This document shows, in pieces, positions 10,970 to 21,957 of a stretch of 64,000 nt of DNA; within the stretch, counting starts at the first letter, position 1, and every line of letters starts with the position of its first letter. A model generated the notes under the pieces. The model made no database searches and had not been told where the DNA came from. It worked only from the letters and a program-made list of their open reading frames with translations. The stretch is from Cerrena zonata (Eukaryota > Basidiomycota > Agaricomycetes > Polyporales > Cerrenaceae), in contig JASBNA010000102.1 of assembly GCA_038087015.1 (NCBI GenBank), positions 1 to 64,000 on the forward strand, given 5' to 3'. The translations under genes and the position numbers were made by a program.

Positions 10970-13007
10970 CTACTTGAAATCCGCAATATTCATGTATACA
11001 TTACTGGGTGCGTTTACAAGATGATGAGTTTTGTCCAAAACTGTCCGAAGATGCTTAGAAATCTGCTCCCATGTAGATCCGGGGCTAATCTCCCGTGATT
11101 TTACAAGGCCGCGGTACAACAACTCACGGGCACTGTTGAGCAGATTGCGCAAGTGCCCATCCATCTCAGGCTCGAGATAGGCCTCATCCACGCCCTGAAA
11201 TACCTTCAGCTTGTAAAACTCGGGGTGTCCGAGTATAGCACCAAATGCACATATGGTGTCAAACGGAACAATGTCTTACACGTTCTTTAGTATAAATGAC
11301 TATATGTGTAAATACGATAGCTCACCTTCGTATATATATGGTAACGCAAGTACCATCCGTGCCATCATCTCGATATACGCAGGATGGTGGTTATTCGTTT
11401 TCTTCTCCGTCTTGGTTTTGTCCAGACGCATCGCTAATTCTGTGGCCGCCATAGTGTCGTAACAGTAGAAGTGGCCACCAATCACTACTGATGCCAGGGG
11501 AGTGAAGACCGCATGTATGATCCCCGGAGGCATTATGCTACAATAGGATGAGTAGTGTTGATGGCGATTCATCGAACCGTACTTACATAGTGGTCCCAGT
11601 TGTGACCATTACATATTCCTGTCGCATCGCAAACATGGCTGCCTCATCATCAAAGATCGTATTGTCCAGCTTCCTCCTTCGTTCCATATCCATTATACCT
11701 TCTATGTTCGTCGTACATGCCCACACTTTTAGGCCAGACAAAGCCTGTATCCACGTGTTAAGGCCATTGGAATCCCTGTGGTGGGGTGAAAAAGAAGCTG
11801 CGTGGGCAGCAAGACTCCATGTCTTACACCGAACTGCATCCTGAGACAATGGGATCCTGCGATCCTCGTGCTCAGGGTTCGATGTAATCCAGCATGCGGC
11901 GGCATGTACATCATCTGAGATTGCCCTGATGACGGGTGTTAATAGATATTATTTACAAAAGGTAAAAGTACTTACTGGATAAACATTGGCGCACCAGCAG
12001 AGAGGACCGTGGATGAATCCAACCAGTTCCCGCAGAATTTAGGGTTTTTGCGGCATTTTATGAACTCCCTAACCGTGAGGTTCACATACGTGCCTTCCCT
12101 CCTGGGATTATCGTAGGCGTGAATTACAATGGGCGGGATTGTACTTTGACCTGCCATCCTAAGAGTTAGTTTCTGGGTTTACGATTATTATGCACATATT
12201 TACCGTGACGATCACTAGCAACACTTGTATCTTTTTTTTGGTAGGTGAGTTCATGTTTCAGGTGCACGTCTGTTTGACTTACTCAATTCTTTTTCCTTGC
12301 CCTTTGTCCTCGCCCTTCTTCCCTTCTGATTGGATTTCCGCGATGACACCTCTTCCTTTCGGATAGTGTTGTTGTAATCGGCCAGCTCTTCTACATCGGG
12401 TATCAAGCATATACTTCAGCTGACCATCATTTAGAATATCATATATCATACCTTGTACTGTTATAATCTTGTTGAGGTCGGTACGTAACCCCTTAAAACC
12501 TGACTCTGTTAGCTCTATTTCGGACGTCATCGGCGTATTGAATAGAGCAACCGGTCGGCCTTGGGAGAGCATCAGTCGAATCCATTTATTTAGCGAGGCG
12601 TTCTGCTCGGATGTGATGGTTTTGTTCTCTAGGTCGACTATGGCAAACATACGACCATCCTTGGGCGACAGGAGCGCGTCAGTTGTGTTTGCCAGCTTCC
12701 GGATGCCATTAGTGCTGATAGACTAAATTGCAGTTCCAGTAAATGTCAGTTACAATGTAGTAAACAGCTTACATCCTCTGTAGTGGGCAAGAAGGGCAGT
12801 GTAGTACGAACACCGCCAGACCACATCACGTCCCCGGCTGTTTCGGGGATATCCCCCTGCGTCAGTGCCAAATCGTAAATGTCGCAGCTGGCATATGGCC
12901 ACGCCGGATGTACGGAACTATAATCACTAAAAGATATTCAATTTCATTGAGTACTGCTATGGAAAATGTGACGTCACGTACGTAGATGATGAGCTCGCAA
13001 CAGACAT
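10970..13007 (-). CDS. JmjC-like 2-oxoglutarate oxygenase
   Basis: Seven exons (13007-12982, 12917-12773, 12722-12283, 12158-11976, 11925-11587, 11537-11326, 11274-10970) join with GT-AG introns to exactly 1,650 bases, or 549 residues. The C-terminal half has the hallmarks of a JmjC/cupin fold: SPHHRDSNGLNTWIQ supplies an iron-binding H-x-D, followed by LSGLKVWACT, and IMPPGIIHAVFTP supplies the distal histidine before VVIGGHFYCYDTM. The N-terminal 200 residues include GRMFAIVDLENKTITSEQNA and are not a domain I know. JmjC proteins are Fe(II)/2-oxoglutarate hydroxylases or demethylases. The substrate cannot be read from sequence. It is divergent to a family A copy, about 150 bases start to start, so the two could share a promoter. 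It lies inside the mobile-looking block. Confidence 0.8.
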
Positions 13008-13161
13008 GATAAGGAAGCACTGTTTGGAAGAAGTAGAACACGCGTTTTTGACTTTGAGGACGCGTAATTATATTAATCACGTGTCAGTGGATGCCACAGG
13101 GTTAGGGTAATGTACACGACTTGCATCAAATACTGCAACCTTCTTTTCGTATACAGAAAAT
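13008..13161. promoter_or_regulatory. Divergent promoter region, JmjC-like / family A copy 2
   Basis: A gap of 154 bases between the ATG codons of two divergent genes must hold both core promoters. I see no clear operator or repeat. Homology between the two A-B-C duplicates begins in this upstream region, roughly 60-70 bases before the family A ATG. Confidence 0.5.
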
Positions 13162-15225
13162 ATGACGAAAACACCTACGGAACGTGTCATCTCCGATTCA
13201 GCAAGCCCCTATCCATCTAGAAGTACCTCTAGGTCCTTAGAGTCAGGCTATGAGCGGTGCCCACACCAATGTACTGCACAGCCGTGCCCTTCTAACAAAC
13301 GAGGCCCTCTGTGGCCCCAAAGAAGGGAATTCACTTTGTAGACATATCAAGCGGAGGAATGTTCATATATTCTGCTCTCCTTCTTGCAGGTCGTATCTGT
13401 TTATGTCAGGACAGAGCACGCTATCCGATGTGTCAGCCTTTATGACACCAACCAAGGCAGATTTCGAATCTGCCCTCCGAACGGTAAACGATCCAGAGAT
13501 CAAGGACGAGATAAACAACTACATGCTCTCTCCAGTATGTATTGCATTATGTCCACGCTTAGCTTTTCCTGATCTCTTCCCAGCGATACACCACCACCGT
13601 ACGAGATATGTCTCCGCAGAGTACCGTTCGCGTTTCCGAGCCGTCCCTGGAAATATAAGCTCTCCTGATATTTGGAGCGACATAAGTATGTCCGCGCAGA
13701 TGTCAGAAACCGCCTTTTCTGAAACTTTAAATAATATCACCGTCCAAGATTCGGTAAGCAAGCTCTGCGATTTTAACTGGGATATCTATTGACATAAACG
13801 GATGTTTTATAGGCGTATGAGCAGTATCATATGGTACGAACAGGAACAGCACGGGTAATCCATTATATTCCAGATCCTAACATGTCCTGCGGGTATGCCG
13901 ATATGAGGGATCATATAAATTATCAACGGGAAACCATCAGCACTGAGGAACTGAAGATTATTGCAAAGGCTGACAGGCATTTCCACGTCCTTGCATTAAT
14001 CGAGGATGGTGCTAAAGTTATCATTGATCAGTGGGTACGTGTATTTCGCTCCTTCCAGCAGATTAGACACCCCTTCACCGTCTATGTAGTTGTTTCTGAT
14101 GTTATGCGTTATGCGGACAATTTCCGGGCAAGTTTGAACTTGAGGTAACCCCCTGGAGATTGTTCCTGGCATGGGTCCTGTCTGCCAAACATGAGCAAGA
14201 TTACCACACATGGCGCCGATACGATTTGGTACTAGGGACTGTGGATTACTCTACGGAGTACATGTAAGTTACATGCTACGGTCGTTTATTTGCTTGCAAC
14301 ACGCTAATTCTTTTTACTGAAGTCGCTCATCCAGGGAAATAACCTATGAAAAATGCCGCCACCTTTGATGAACGTATGCAACGAATGGCGACTACACCAT
14401 GATTTGGCCCCCCATTAATTTGATCAAGATGGCAGCGTGTAAATGGAGCACCATTGTCAAACTGGACGAGGTTGCTGCAAGAACAACGCATACAATGCGA
14501 CCAACCACTACCCTGTGGGACGGTATGCATATCCCAAACGGCAAGGTACTTAAGCGATGCTACAGTTCCTATCAGGAAGATGTTTATCTTCCCGACGGAT
14601 CAAGCAAGATCCCAACAGTGGAGAGTTTGAACGCGGAGTCTGTCCTTCCTGGAAGACACTGGATGATACAAGATTGGGTACCGCAACTTCGTCAGCTTGG
14701 GGAGCTGAAGGTGTACTTCGTAGACATGAAGGTGGTATATATTGCGGTGACACGGTATAGCCCCAGTAAGTCAGGATGGGAGTTTTCGGTGAACCCGACA
14801 ATCCCTACCCTAGCAGAGATGTAGTATGTCAATGTTAGCTTATTATCCTAATGTCTTTCACACGCTTACAATTATTACAGCTCTCTATATACTCAGAACA
14901 GATCAAGAACCGACTTTTTAATTTGGCCACAGGCTAGCGATAGAGCTGGCGAAGATGCCGGACGAGCAGAACTACTGGAATATGCCACAAAAACCCTTGA
15001 TGCTTTGATTGCATATGAGAGAAGGGCTGCATATGGAGCAACGTCTCTAACTGGCATGTGTCGGATGGACATAGGGGTTTTGTTCCGAGCTAGTCGATGT
15101 GACTACTTTGTCAGTGAAATCGACGCGGACAATAGGGCTTGGTATATTCGGACCCGGACATGGTATCCGTAATGGCCGGGAGACTTGGGAGCCTGTGGTT
15201 AGACATGTTGGACATCTTAGTACTA
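13162..15225 (+). pseudogene. Orphan family A, copy 2, decayed
   Basis: A clear duplicate of the gene at 2160-4244, with the same exon order. It starts MTKTPTERVISDS and keeps GYERCPHQC, YIPDPNMSCGYADM, VTPWRLFLAWVLS, NLIKMAACKWSTI, GKVLKRCYSSYQEDVYLPDG, LRQLGELKVYF and CRMDIGVLFRASR. Frame is lost at several single-base indels relative to copy 1: an extra base near 13318 (GTGGCCCCAAAG) gives a stop in the first exon, indels near 14350-14390 break the DERM block, and extra bases near 15122 and 15157 destroy the C-terminus. Long conserved islands between the indels suggest recent inactivation. Confidence 0.75.
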
Positions 15226-15429
15226 CACGAATCCAATATATAAAGATATTATTTGCGCCAAGTTATCTGCCCCTACCAATATCTTAGCAGACTTGTTCTG
15301 CATCGATCGTGATCGTTGTGATCGATCCTCGATCACACCATTACATAGATGCGGCAGTGTCCAATTTCAAAATCAAATTTCAACCATTGCCTTCCTCTAC
15401 GCGTCCCCTCGTAGCGCAAGCCTATCACA

Positions 15430-16957
15430 ATGCCTTCCGACGTAATCACTGCCCAAGATATCACAGAAGCACAGGCCAAAGTCAGGCAGGCTCTGGAGAG
15501 GAAAAGAGATGCTGAGTCTGGTATTCCGTCTATGGTCTTATACAATATTCAATGCTGACGTATTTGGTTAGCTTCTCGTCCCACTTTGGAAGCAATCGCA
15601 CATGCTTGTGTGGAGAGTTTCCTTAGACCAACGGTGTATAATCCATACGATCTACACAACTTCTCCTTCCAGGATCACGTCGTCACGCCCAGGAATCCAG
15701 ATACAATAACTGACGACCCGACGTGGTTATACACCACTATATTATCGTCCATGACTGGCCCGGAATGGAAGCAGAGAGATCTGCATAAATCCAAACTCTC
15801 CAAGGCGAACTTCGAATATGTCACCATATACGATCCAGAGGACAATAGCACCTCAGATGATGGGACTTTCGTTCCTAAGACTACCTATGAGGCGATGCTG
15901 CCTCTGATACATGCAAACAACAACGTCGCTATAGTCTACCAGTTCCTGGACCATGTTGGGGTGGAGGTAGGTGAAGATACCAGGCAGCAGTTTCGGGCAT
16001 ATGGGTGGTATCTCCACCAGGTGGTAGATTTTTGCCTCTATGCTTGCGATGTTGCGCGCGTGGAAGGCCATGCTAAAGCCAACTTTTGTTCCCGTTGATC
16101 TCTACGAGTATATGGATCTACATTACCGTGTCAGGACCCATGTACCCTCCACCCTCAACCGTATTGGATATTCCAATCGGTACGAGGTCCCATGGCACCC
16201 ATCCATTAGTAAGTATTATCTTATGTTTCTCTTGTCCACATAACCTAACATATGTTAGATTTGGAATCTACCACGCGGGTCAACGGTACCCACCCTCTCG
16301 TATCTTTAATGACTCAAGACCCGATGCATAACTGTCCCCTTTTCAGTTGATGATGCCGAGTCCTGGCAGTGGTTCCTTGAAAAACCACCTCGAAGACATC
16401 AAGTATATGTACGGCCATATCAAGGCCTACTTGGACCGCTCGCACGATATTTCCTCCGCTCCTGATGGCGACGAAGCCCTGGAGGACTGCAAAAGAAGAT
16501 TCCAGATCCAAGTGGAACCACCACCGCCCACGCGCCAATCACTTCAAGATATATTTGTTGACCAGCACTTGCCCATTCAGAGCAAGGTAAAGACTGCGAT
16601 ACGTGCATTGAACAAAGCAGAGAAGGAACTGAGGGGGCTTGAAGCTCGGAAGGCGTCTCAGGAGCTCCAACGTGCTGGTAGCAAATCCAACGCATCGCAA
16701 CCACCGCGATCCCCGTCTCCGGAACCTCCTCGTTCATCTCCAGCTCCTCCTTCCCCTGTTCGTTCTCCATCCCGTGTCCGCTCTCCGCCGCCTCCGTCTC
16801 CTCGTTTACCGCAGGAAGAAGCGGACACGTCTGTCATCCCCGGGGGTGGGCAGTCACAACAACACCAGCCTGTGGAGCCTCGGGTCATCAAGTACCACCT
16901 GAAGACTTGCAAGCCGTCAACAACATGGGCTTGGGCATGGACAACACTGACTGGTAA
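15430..16957 (+). pseudogene. Orphan family B, copy 2, decayed
   Basis: A duplicate of 4427-6087. Its first exon, 15430-15520, has exactly the same length (91 bases) and intron position, and the second exon starts at 15572 with SRPTLEAIAHACVESFLRP. Frame is lost near 16070 (one extra base in the GGCCATGCTAAAGCC stretch) and again near 16340 and 16380. The helical body, HANNNVAIVYQFLDHVGVEVG and the Pro/Ser-rich tail remain readable, and the end NNMGLGMDNTDW shows that the conserved tail motif was present before decay. Confidence 0.75.
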
Positions 16958-17206
16958 AACATTCGGACATTCTATATTACACCTCGATCTTGGGTCTTAT
17001 CTCCTGTAATTAAATGGAAAGAAAATGTACCCTTACATAGAATTCACAATGCTATCTTTCTTGTCCAACATGTTATCAACTTGTGACGACTGCTACAGAA
17101 GGTGACTTGCCAAAAATGTACACGGCGGCTACCATTGATACACACGGTGCAGTCATCCCGACGCGTCAGTTCCCAGTTGTATACAACGACCATCGACTCA
17201 AACACA

Positions 17207-18565
17207 ATGCCAGGCCTCCCAAAAACCATCGACGAATGTATGTATTGTTTCCTATTGTCATCGTGGTCTGGTGATCTCATCCATATTCTAAACAGTCACC
17301 CTCCGCTTCAAGGAGAACATCGGGAAAATGTTCCCACGTGCGGTGCTAAACCCTACACGACATATGGAAAAATTCATGGATATGGCCAATGTGGACAATT
17401 ATCTTCATGATAAGCACCTGTATGCTATAACCGAACGCGGAAAGAAGAACTTGCCCGAAATGACGCCTCTCACGGAATGCGCCTCCTCGGGGGGGAACTG
17501 GTGCAATACCGCGCCATTACGGACAATGGGACTATTGTCACTATGGTCCCCGCTGCCTGCGTTGATGGTCTGACACTTCTATTCTATTGGCTAACGACGG
17601 TGATCACTATGTTTGAATCACCGCTATTCTTCGCCAGACCTTCTACACGTGAGAGTGTAAAAGTACATTGCGCCATCATCATTGGGGCCTTGAATGCCAG
17701 TATAGAAGCGGCCAATGCTATGTGGTCTCTTGGCATCATGACCGAGGAATGGTTTCCCTGGCAGCTGGCTCTCATTATAACGTATTGGAATGTCTTCGGA
17801 GGATTAGACACTTCCTCCTGGACCACATTGGTCAACGAGCCCACTTCGACGTGGATGAGGATATCAGTATCTCCCCGTTCGCACTATTTTACTCCTCCTG
17901 TTGTTTCTATACTAACATATAATCATCCCTCAGATCGTGATGGATTAATGTACAGAACAGCGTATGAGCTCAAGGTCCGAGCAGAAACCGGCCAAAGAGA
18001 GATGCTGGTAAACTCGTACTTCCGGGTTTGGGAGGAAATTGTCACGAATAGCGCTGATGGCAGGTCTAAGATATCTGATGTCTATGGTCCCGCTCTTAAC
18101 AGCGTGGTGGATACCATGAACACGTTAAGGACGTCTCTTCTCCTTCCTGCCCTGACCCCACAGCAGACAACGGCACAGCTGGAGTCTTATGCGCTCTCCT
18201 GCATTGAGGTATGCAGGAGAAGATACCTACCATACGGGACTGGATCCACGCGGGTGGAGCCACCACTAGAAGATAAGGAAAAGTTGGCAGAAGAGGTGGT
18301 ACCTAGCGATGATGTGGCCGGCGTGAACGATGAGACAATGTACATCGATCCCCTGCCTGCCGAAGACAATTTCCGGAGAGCAGCATACGTAGCGGTTCGC
18401 ATTCGTCGACTTCTGCATATGGTGATGGGAAAGGCAAAGGAAAGCGTCGGGCATACCAATCTCAGGTAAGTGATACATCGTGTTTGCACTTCGGATACAC
18501 ATGGTAACCGCTTGTTTCTTAGCTTGGTACAGGTGGTTACGAGAACCAGCACCTTTCCCCGGTAG
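17207..18565 (+). CDS. Orphan family C protein
   Basis: It starts MPGLPKTIDEC, has an intron of about 60 bases, then VTLRFKENIGKMFPRAVLNPTR. A long frame follows (17477-18469) with several hydrophobic stretches, such as DGLTLLFYWLTTVITMF and IIIGALNASIEAAN, then DRDGLMYRTAYELKVRAETG and a C-terminal acidic segment. A last intron (18468 to about 18522) leads to a short exon ending FPR at 18565. The frame shifts between the exon at 17328 and the long ORF at about 17470-17495, where a run of seven G lies; this may be a one-base indel or an unrecognised intron. I do not recognise the family. Its 5' tip is duplicated at 6324. Confidence 0.5.
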
Positions 18566-18923
18566 GCTTCATCTCAGTAGACACGGGGTACCAAATATTG
18601 ATCGTATTTCTATCACATAGGGTAATGATCGTGACAATGAGCAGCCAGCATCAAAGCGGGCGAGAACTGGGGATACGGCACCACATACGTGTAATGTGGT
18701 ATATTATGAGCTATATAGAATTGCAGCACTGACTGAACGCATTTAGCTACATCCTCATCGTCTGGTGGGAGGAGCCCGCCCATTCCACGACATTCTAATG
18801 TCGGACCATCCTATATGACGATAAATGACGTTAGTGTCGTAAACTCTGTCCCTTACGATTATATTGTTTAATTACACGACATTCAAGGTGGTTGCAGAAG
18901 CATCGGTGACTCCTATCGTTATC

Positions 18924-19222
18924 ATGCATCACGGTACCGCCTCTGCCGAACCAAAACGACGAAAGCCCGTGGTGCACAAAGCTACGGCTGCAACACGAAT
19001 GGCACTCAGATCCTCAGGAAGGTCAGAAGAATCTTCCGAGCATTATGAACCTTCCGAACATGCAGAGGTTGTTGAGTCCACAGAGAGCGCCGAGACTGCA
19101 GAATCATGGGTACGCCATTACTTACAACGATGAAATTGACCATACTCAGTTATCTATAGGATGACGACGAAGAAGTATGGGAAGGCATACGTGACCCTAC
19201 CCCCATGGTTATAGACGACTAG
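18924..19222 (+). CDS. Small acidic orphan protein
   Basis: A two-exon gene: MHHGTASAEPKRRKP (basic, NLS-like), then a Ser/Glu-rich stretch with SSEHYEPSEHAEVVESTE, then an intron (about 19112-19159) and an acidic end DDDEEVWEGIRDPTPMVIDD. The splice joins in frame. About 80 residues. The charge pattern fits a small nuclear or chromatin-associated protein, but that is a guess. The ORF can be extended upstream to 18864; I chose the ATG closest to the basic segment. Confidence 0.5.
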
Positions 19223-19365
19223 TTTTCCACTTATTCTGTGCCATGACATACTGTTATCTTTACACACTTGCCAGACGCTTATGTATCATACACTCTCAGA
19301 TTCTTAACCACAGTATAATTTAAATTGGATTGCATGCCCAGAGTGGTATTCATAGTTTCGAGAAG

Positions 19366-19460
19366 GTGTTTAGAGGTTCGTATTGACAGGCTCGTGTCCA
19401 GCGTTTAGAGGTTCCTTCTGGGCGTTTAGAGGTTCGTACTGGGCGTTTAGAGGTTCGTGC
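19366..19460 (-). repeat. 21-bp minisatellite array 4 (about 4 units), inverted
   Basis: Four copies of the same 21-bp family, here reading GGGCGTTTAGAGGTTCGTACT on the plus strand, which is opposite to arrays 1-3. It lies between two convergent genes. Confidence 0.9.
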
Positions 19461-19562
19461 GCGGTCGACGTTGTGTTTTATTTCGTAGATGGTCGATGCT
19501 TATAATGTATACAGCACTATATCTGGTGAGTATGGAAAAGAGCCGGTATACAGCGAGCGTTT

Positions 19563-21176
19563 TTATATATCTACGTTGTCAAGTCCCATATCGTTCAAGA
19601 GCTGCCTGTCTCCGGAGCTAACAACTGGAACAGAGGAACCAGCCACCGGTAAATCAGGGTCCTCACCATTCCCAACCATTTCCCGTCCCGCTTCCTGTCC
19701 ATTAGCCCTTTCATTATCTCGCCCATTACATGCCCGCTTCAGCGATCTATCGGTTTTGGCATTTGTTTCACCCCTTCTCGCACCAGCCTTACGCTTTAAT
19801 TTTGTATTACGCTTCCGCTTTGTATGTGCGCGTTCTATATCACTGTCCGGTGATAAATGGGCTTCAACATCTTGTTCGTCTTCTTCAGTAGATGAATACC
19901 GATTCAACGCGGCCTTATACACGGGAACCTTGCCCCCTATGGCGATGAGTTTCTTTTTCTTCTCTTCTAGAACTGCGTATCGCCGATCAATAGTGGTCTG
20001 GTAGTCGATATACCTTGGATCCTCGAGAATACGGGTATCGACAAATTCTGCGATTAGATCCTCGCGACTTGCGTGGGCTTTTTTTGGATCAACATCCACC
20101 TGCTCCCTACGTACGACGAAGGCTTCGTCTGTTTCTGGGCAAGATAAAAGGGCATCTACCATGTCCATGTGGGTAGAGATGGTAGTATACATTACTCGAA
20201 GGTCATTGGTAGAGTGCTGTATGTGATACATCCATGTCGTTGCGTTGTCCACGTCGAATGGGCACTTGAACAGTGGTTGATCAAGCATCATTTTTACAAT
20301 GTCATGATTCTCATCTAACGTGACCACGCCAACTGTACGGTCATCAGCATATAACATGGAGTTTGTGACAATATACGCACCGAGTGAGGGTGACCAGTTC
20401 ACCTCATATCGATTATTATATCCTAGGCGGGTGAAAAGCGACGATTTCCAACTTCCCACACGCTTGAAAATGTCAAGAAACTCTAATAAATCGAAGGGTA
20501 CGAATTGGGGCGTCATGAGCTGATGGTTCCATGCTGCCTTGCAGGCATAAATGCAGAAGTCGATCACTTGATGGAAAAACCATCCTAGAACTGATATCTC
20601 CCGTTTCCTGTCGGCGTCGATGTTGGGAGCAACAGCCGGAAGAAGATGGATAATAATGGCTATGTTGTTGGAGGCGTTGCAAATCAATTGCATCACCGTG
20701 CTTATGGTGGAAGGAATGAATGTATCGTCCTCATCGTCAGTCATTTGGCCTTCGTTGAATTCTGCAGTGCAGTACAGAACATAATCCTCGATTTCCTCTC
20801 CGTAAGCCCCAAATTTCTGCTCTTTCCAGTAGGTCTCGGACCCTATTTGATCCCTAATCGCATGAATCCACGCCAGTTCTTTGTTGAATTCTTTCTCAGT
20901 CGTCCTGCAACGTGTGTCGACATGTTTCTCGAAGGAGAAGTTATGGAGGTCGAATATGTTGTATACCTCCGGCCGTATGAAGCTTTCAACAGCAGCCTCT
21001 CCTACCTCGCGAAATGCCCTCCTCATATCTATGTTTCCGAATACATAAGACATATCAGAAACGTGCGTATAAACCACGTAATCACCTTTCTTCCACATCT
21101 TTTGAACCCTGAGGGTATGTTCTAACTCTTTCCTCGCTTTGGATAATTGACTCTTTGCGATTGAAATGGATCCCAT
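19563..21176 (-). CDS. Orphan family B, copy 3 (GLDN-tail protein)
   Basis: A single open frame of 537 codons. It has the same architecture as the copy at 4427-6087 with lower identity: VGEAAVESFIRPEVYNIFD and LHNFSFEKH, ASNNIAIIIHLLPAVAP, LGWFFHQVIDFCIYACKA, FVPFDLLEFLDIFKRVG, NNRYEVNWSPSLGAYIV, CPFDVDNATTWMY, then a coiled coil (about residues 395-420). The tail is basic and acidic with KRKRNTKLKRKAG (likely a nuclear localisation signal) rather than Pro-rich, and the end is NDMGLDNVDI. A stretch of about 55-75 bases near the N-terminus (about residues 25-50) may be an unrecognised in-frame intron. It is divergent to the Helitron protein. Confidence 0.75.
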   Translation of the reverse strand: MGSISIAKSQLSKARKELEHTLRVQKMWKKGDYVVYTHVSDMSYVFGNIDMRRAFREVGEAAVESFIRPEVYNIFDLHNFSFEKHVDTRCRTTEKEFNKELAWIHAIRDQIGSETYWKEQKFGAYGEEIEDYVLYCTAEFNEGQMTDDEDDTFIPSTISTVMQLICNASNNIAIIIHLLPAVAPNIDADRKREISVLGWFFHQVIDFCIYACKAAWNHQLMTPQFVPFDLLEFLDIFKRVGSWKSSLFTRLGYNNRYEVNWSPSLGAYIVTNSMLYADDRTVGVVTLDENHDIVKMMLDQPLFKCPFDVDNATTWMYHIQHSTNDLRVMYTTISTHMDMVDALLSCPETDEAFVVRREQVDVDPKKAHASREDLIAEFVDTRILEDPRYIDYQTTIDRRYAVLEEKKKKLIAIGGKVPVYKAALNRYSSTEEDEQDVEAHLSPDSDIERAHTKRKRNTKLKRKAGARRGETNAKTDRSLKRACNGRDNERANGQEAGREMVGNGEDPDLPVAGSSVPVVSSGDRQLLNDMGLDNVDI

Positions 21177-21613
21177 TGTGATGGCATAAAAGCTGGAGCG
21201 AAAAACGTATCTATACCTTAGTCAATACATGCCCAGAACACATGGTATCCGCATTGCAGTCCATTGACTTATGCAACGTGTCACCCATTGAGACCTGTTT
21301 TACACCTAATAGTAATAATGACGTCTCTACATGCATACACGTGGGTCGATGGCGGTCATCACGATCCTTATTAAGAGCAATAAAAAAAGTTTACCCGTGC
21401 GTCGACCTATCTCTATCGATCATAGCAGCACCACTTGGCTTCAAACCACCATCGCAATGAAAATCCGACACTTTTGCCCTCCAGTATCGACATTAGTACT
21501 CTTGCTCCTGGCTTACACTCTGTCCATTGCATATATATCGGCATATAATCAATATGGGACAAATAGTTGTCCTTTCGGAATTCGGGCATTCCCCAGGCGT
21601 TCCGGGAGTACCG

Positions 21614-21740
21614 TCTATGACTCCGCCAGAGGTCATTATAAAACGATCTGAGCATATCTCTATGACTCTGCCAGAGGTCATTATAAAACGATCTGAGCAT
21701 ATCTCTATGACTGCATCAGAGGTCTTTATAAAATGGTCTG
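21614..21740 (+). repeat. 45-bp tandem repeat, about 3 units, upstream of helicase gene
   Basis: Units begin at 21614, 21659 and 21704 (TCTATGACTCYGCCAGAGGT and so on). The first two are almost identical and the third is diverged and partial. They sit in the 780-base gap between two divergent genes, so they could hold regulatory sites. No known motif is recognised. Confidence 0.85.
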
Positions 21741-21957
21741 TATATTCACATGTGACTGTAGAAGTTACTCCGGAATGTTCCATGTACCTAGTCAGGGGGC
21801 GTGGTCGAAGAATAAAACATCCTTTTCCACATGCTTCCTATATATTGTCTTGTAGATTCCTACTGTTCGTTTGAAACCCAATATCATCGAGATTTTACAA
21901 TTCGATTTGGAACTATGTATATAGATAGCCCTTATAGTACGTGTATGCCGTGCAAAC

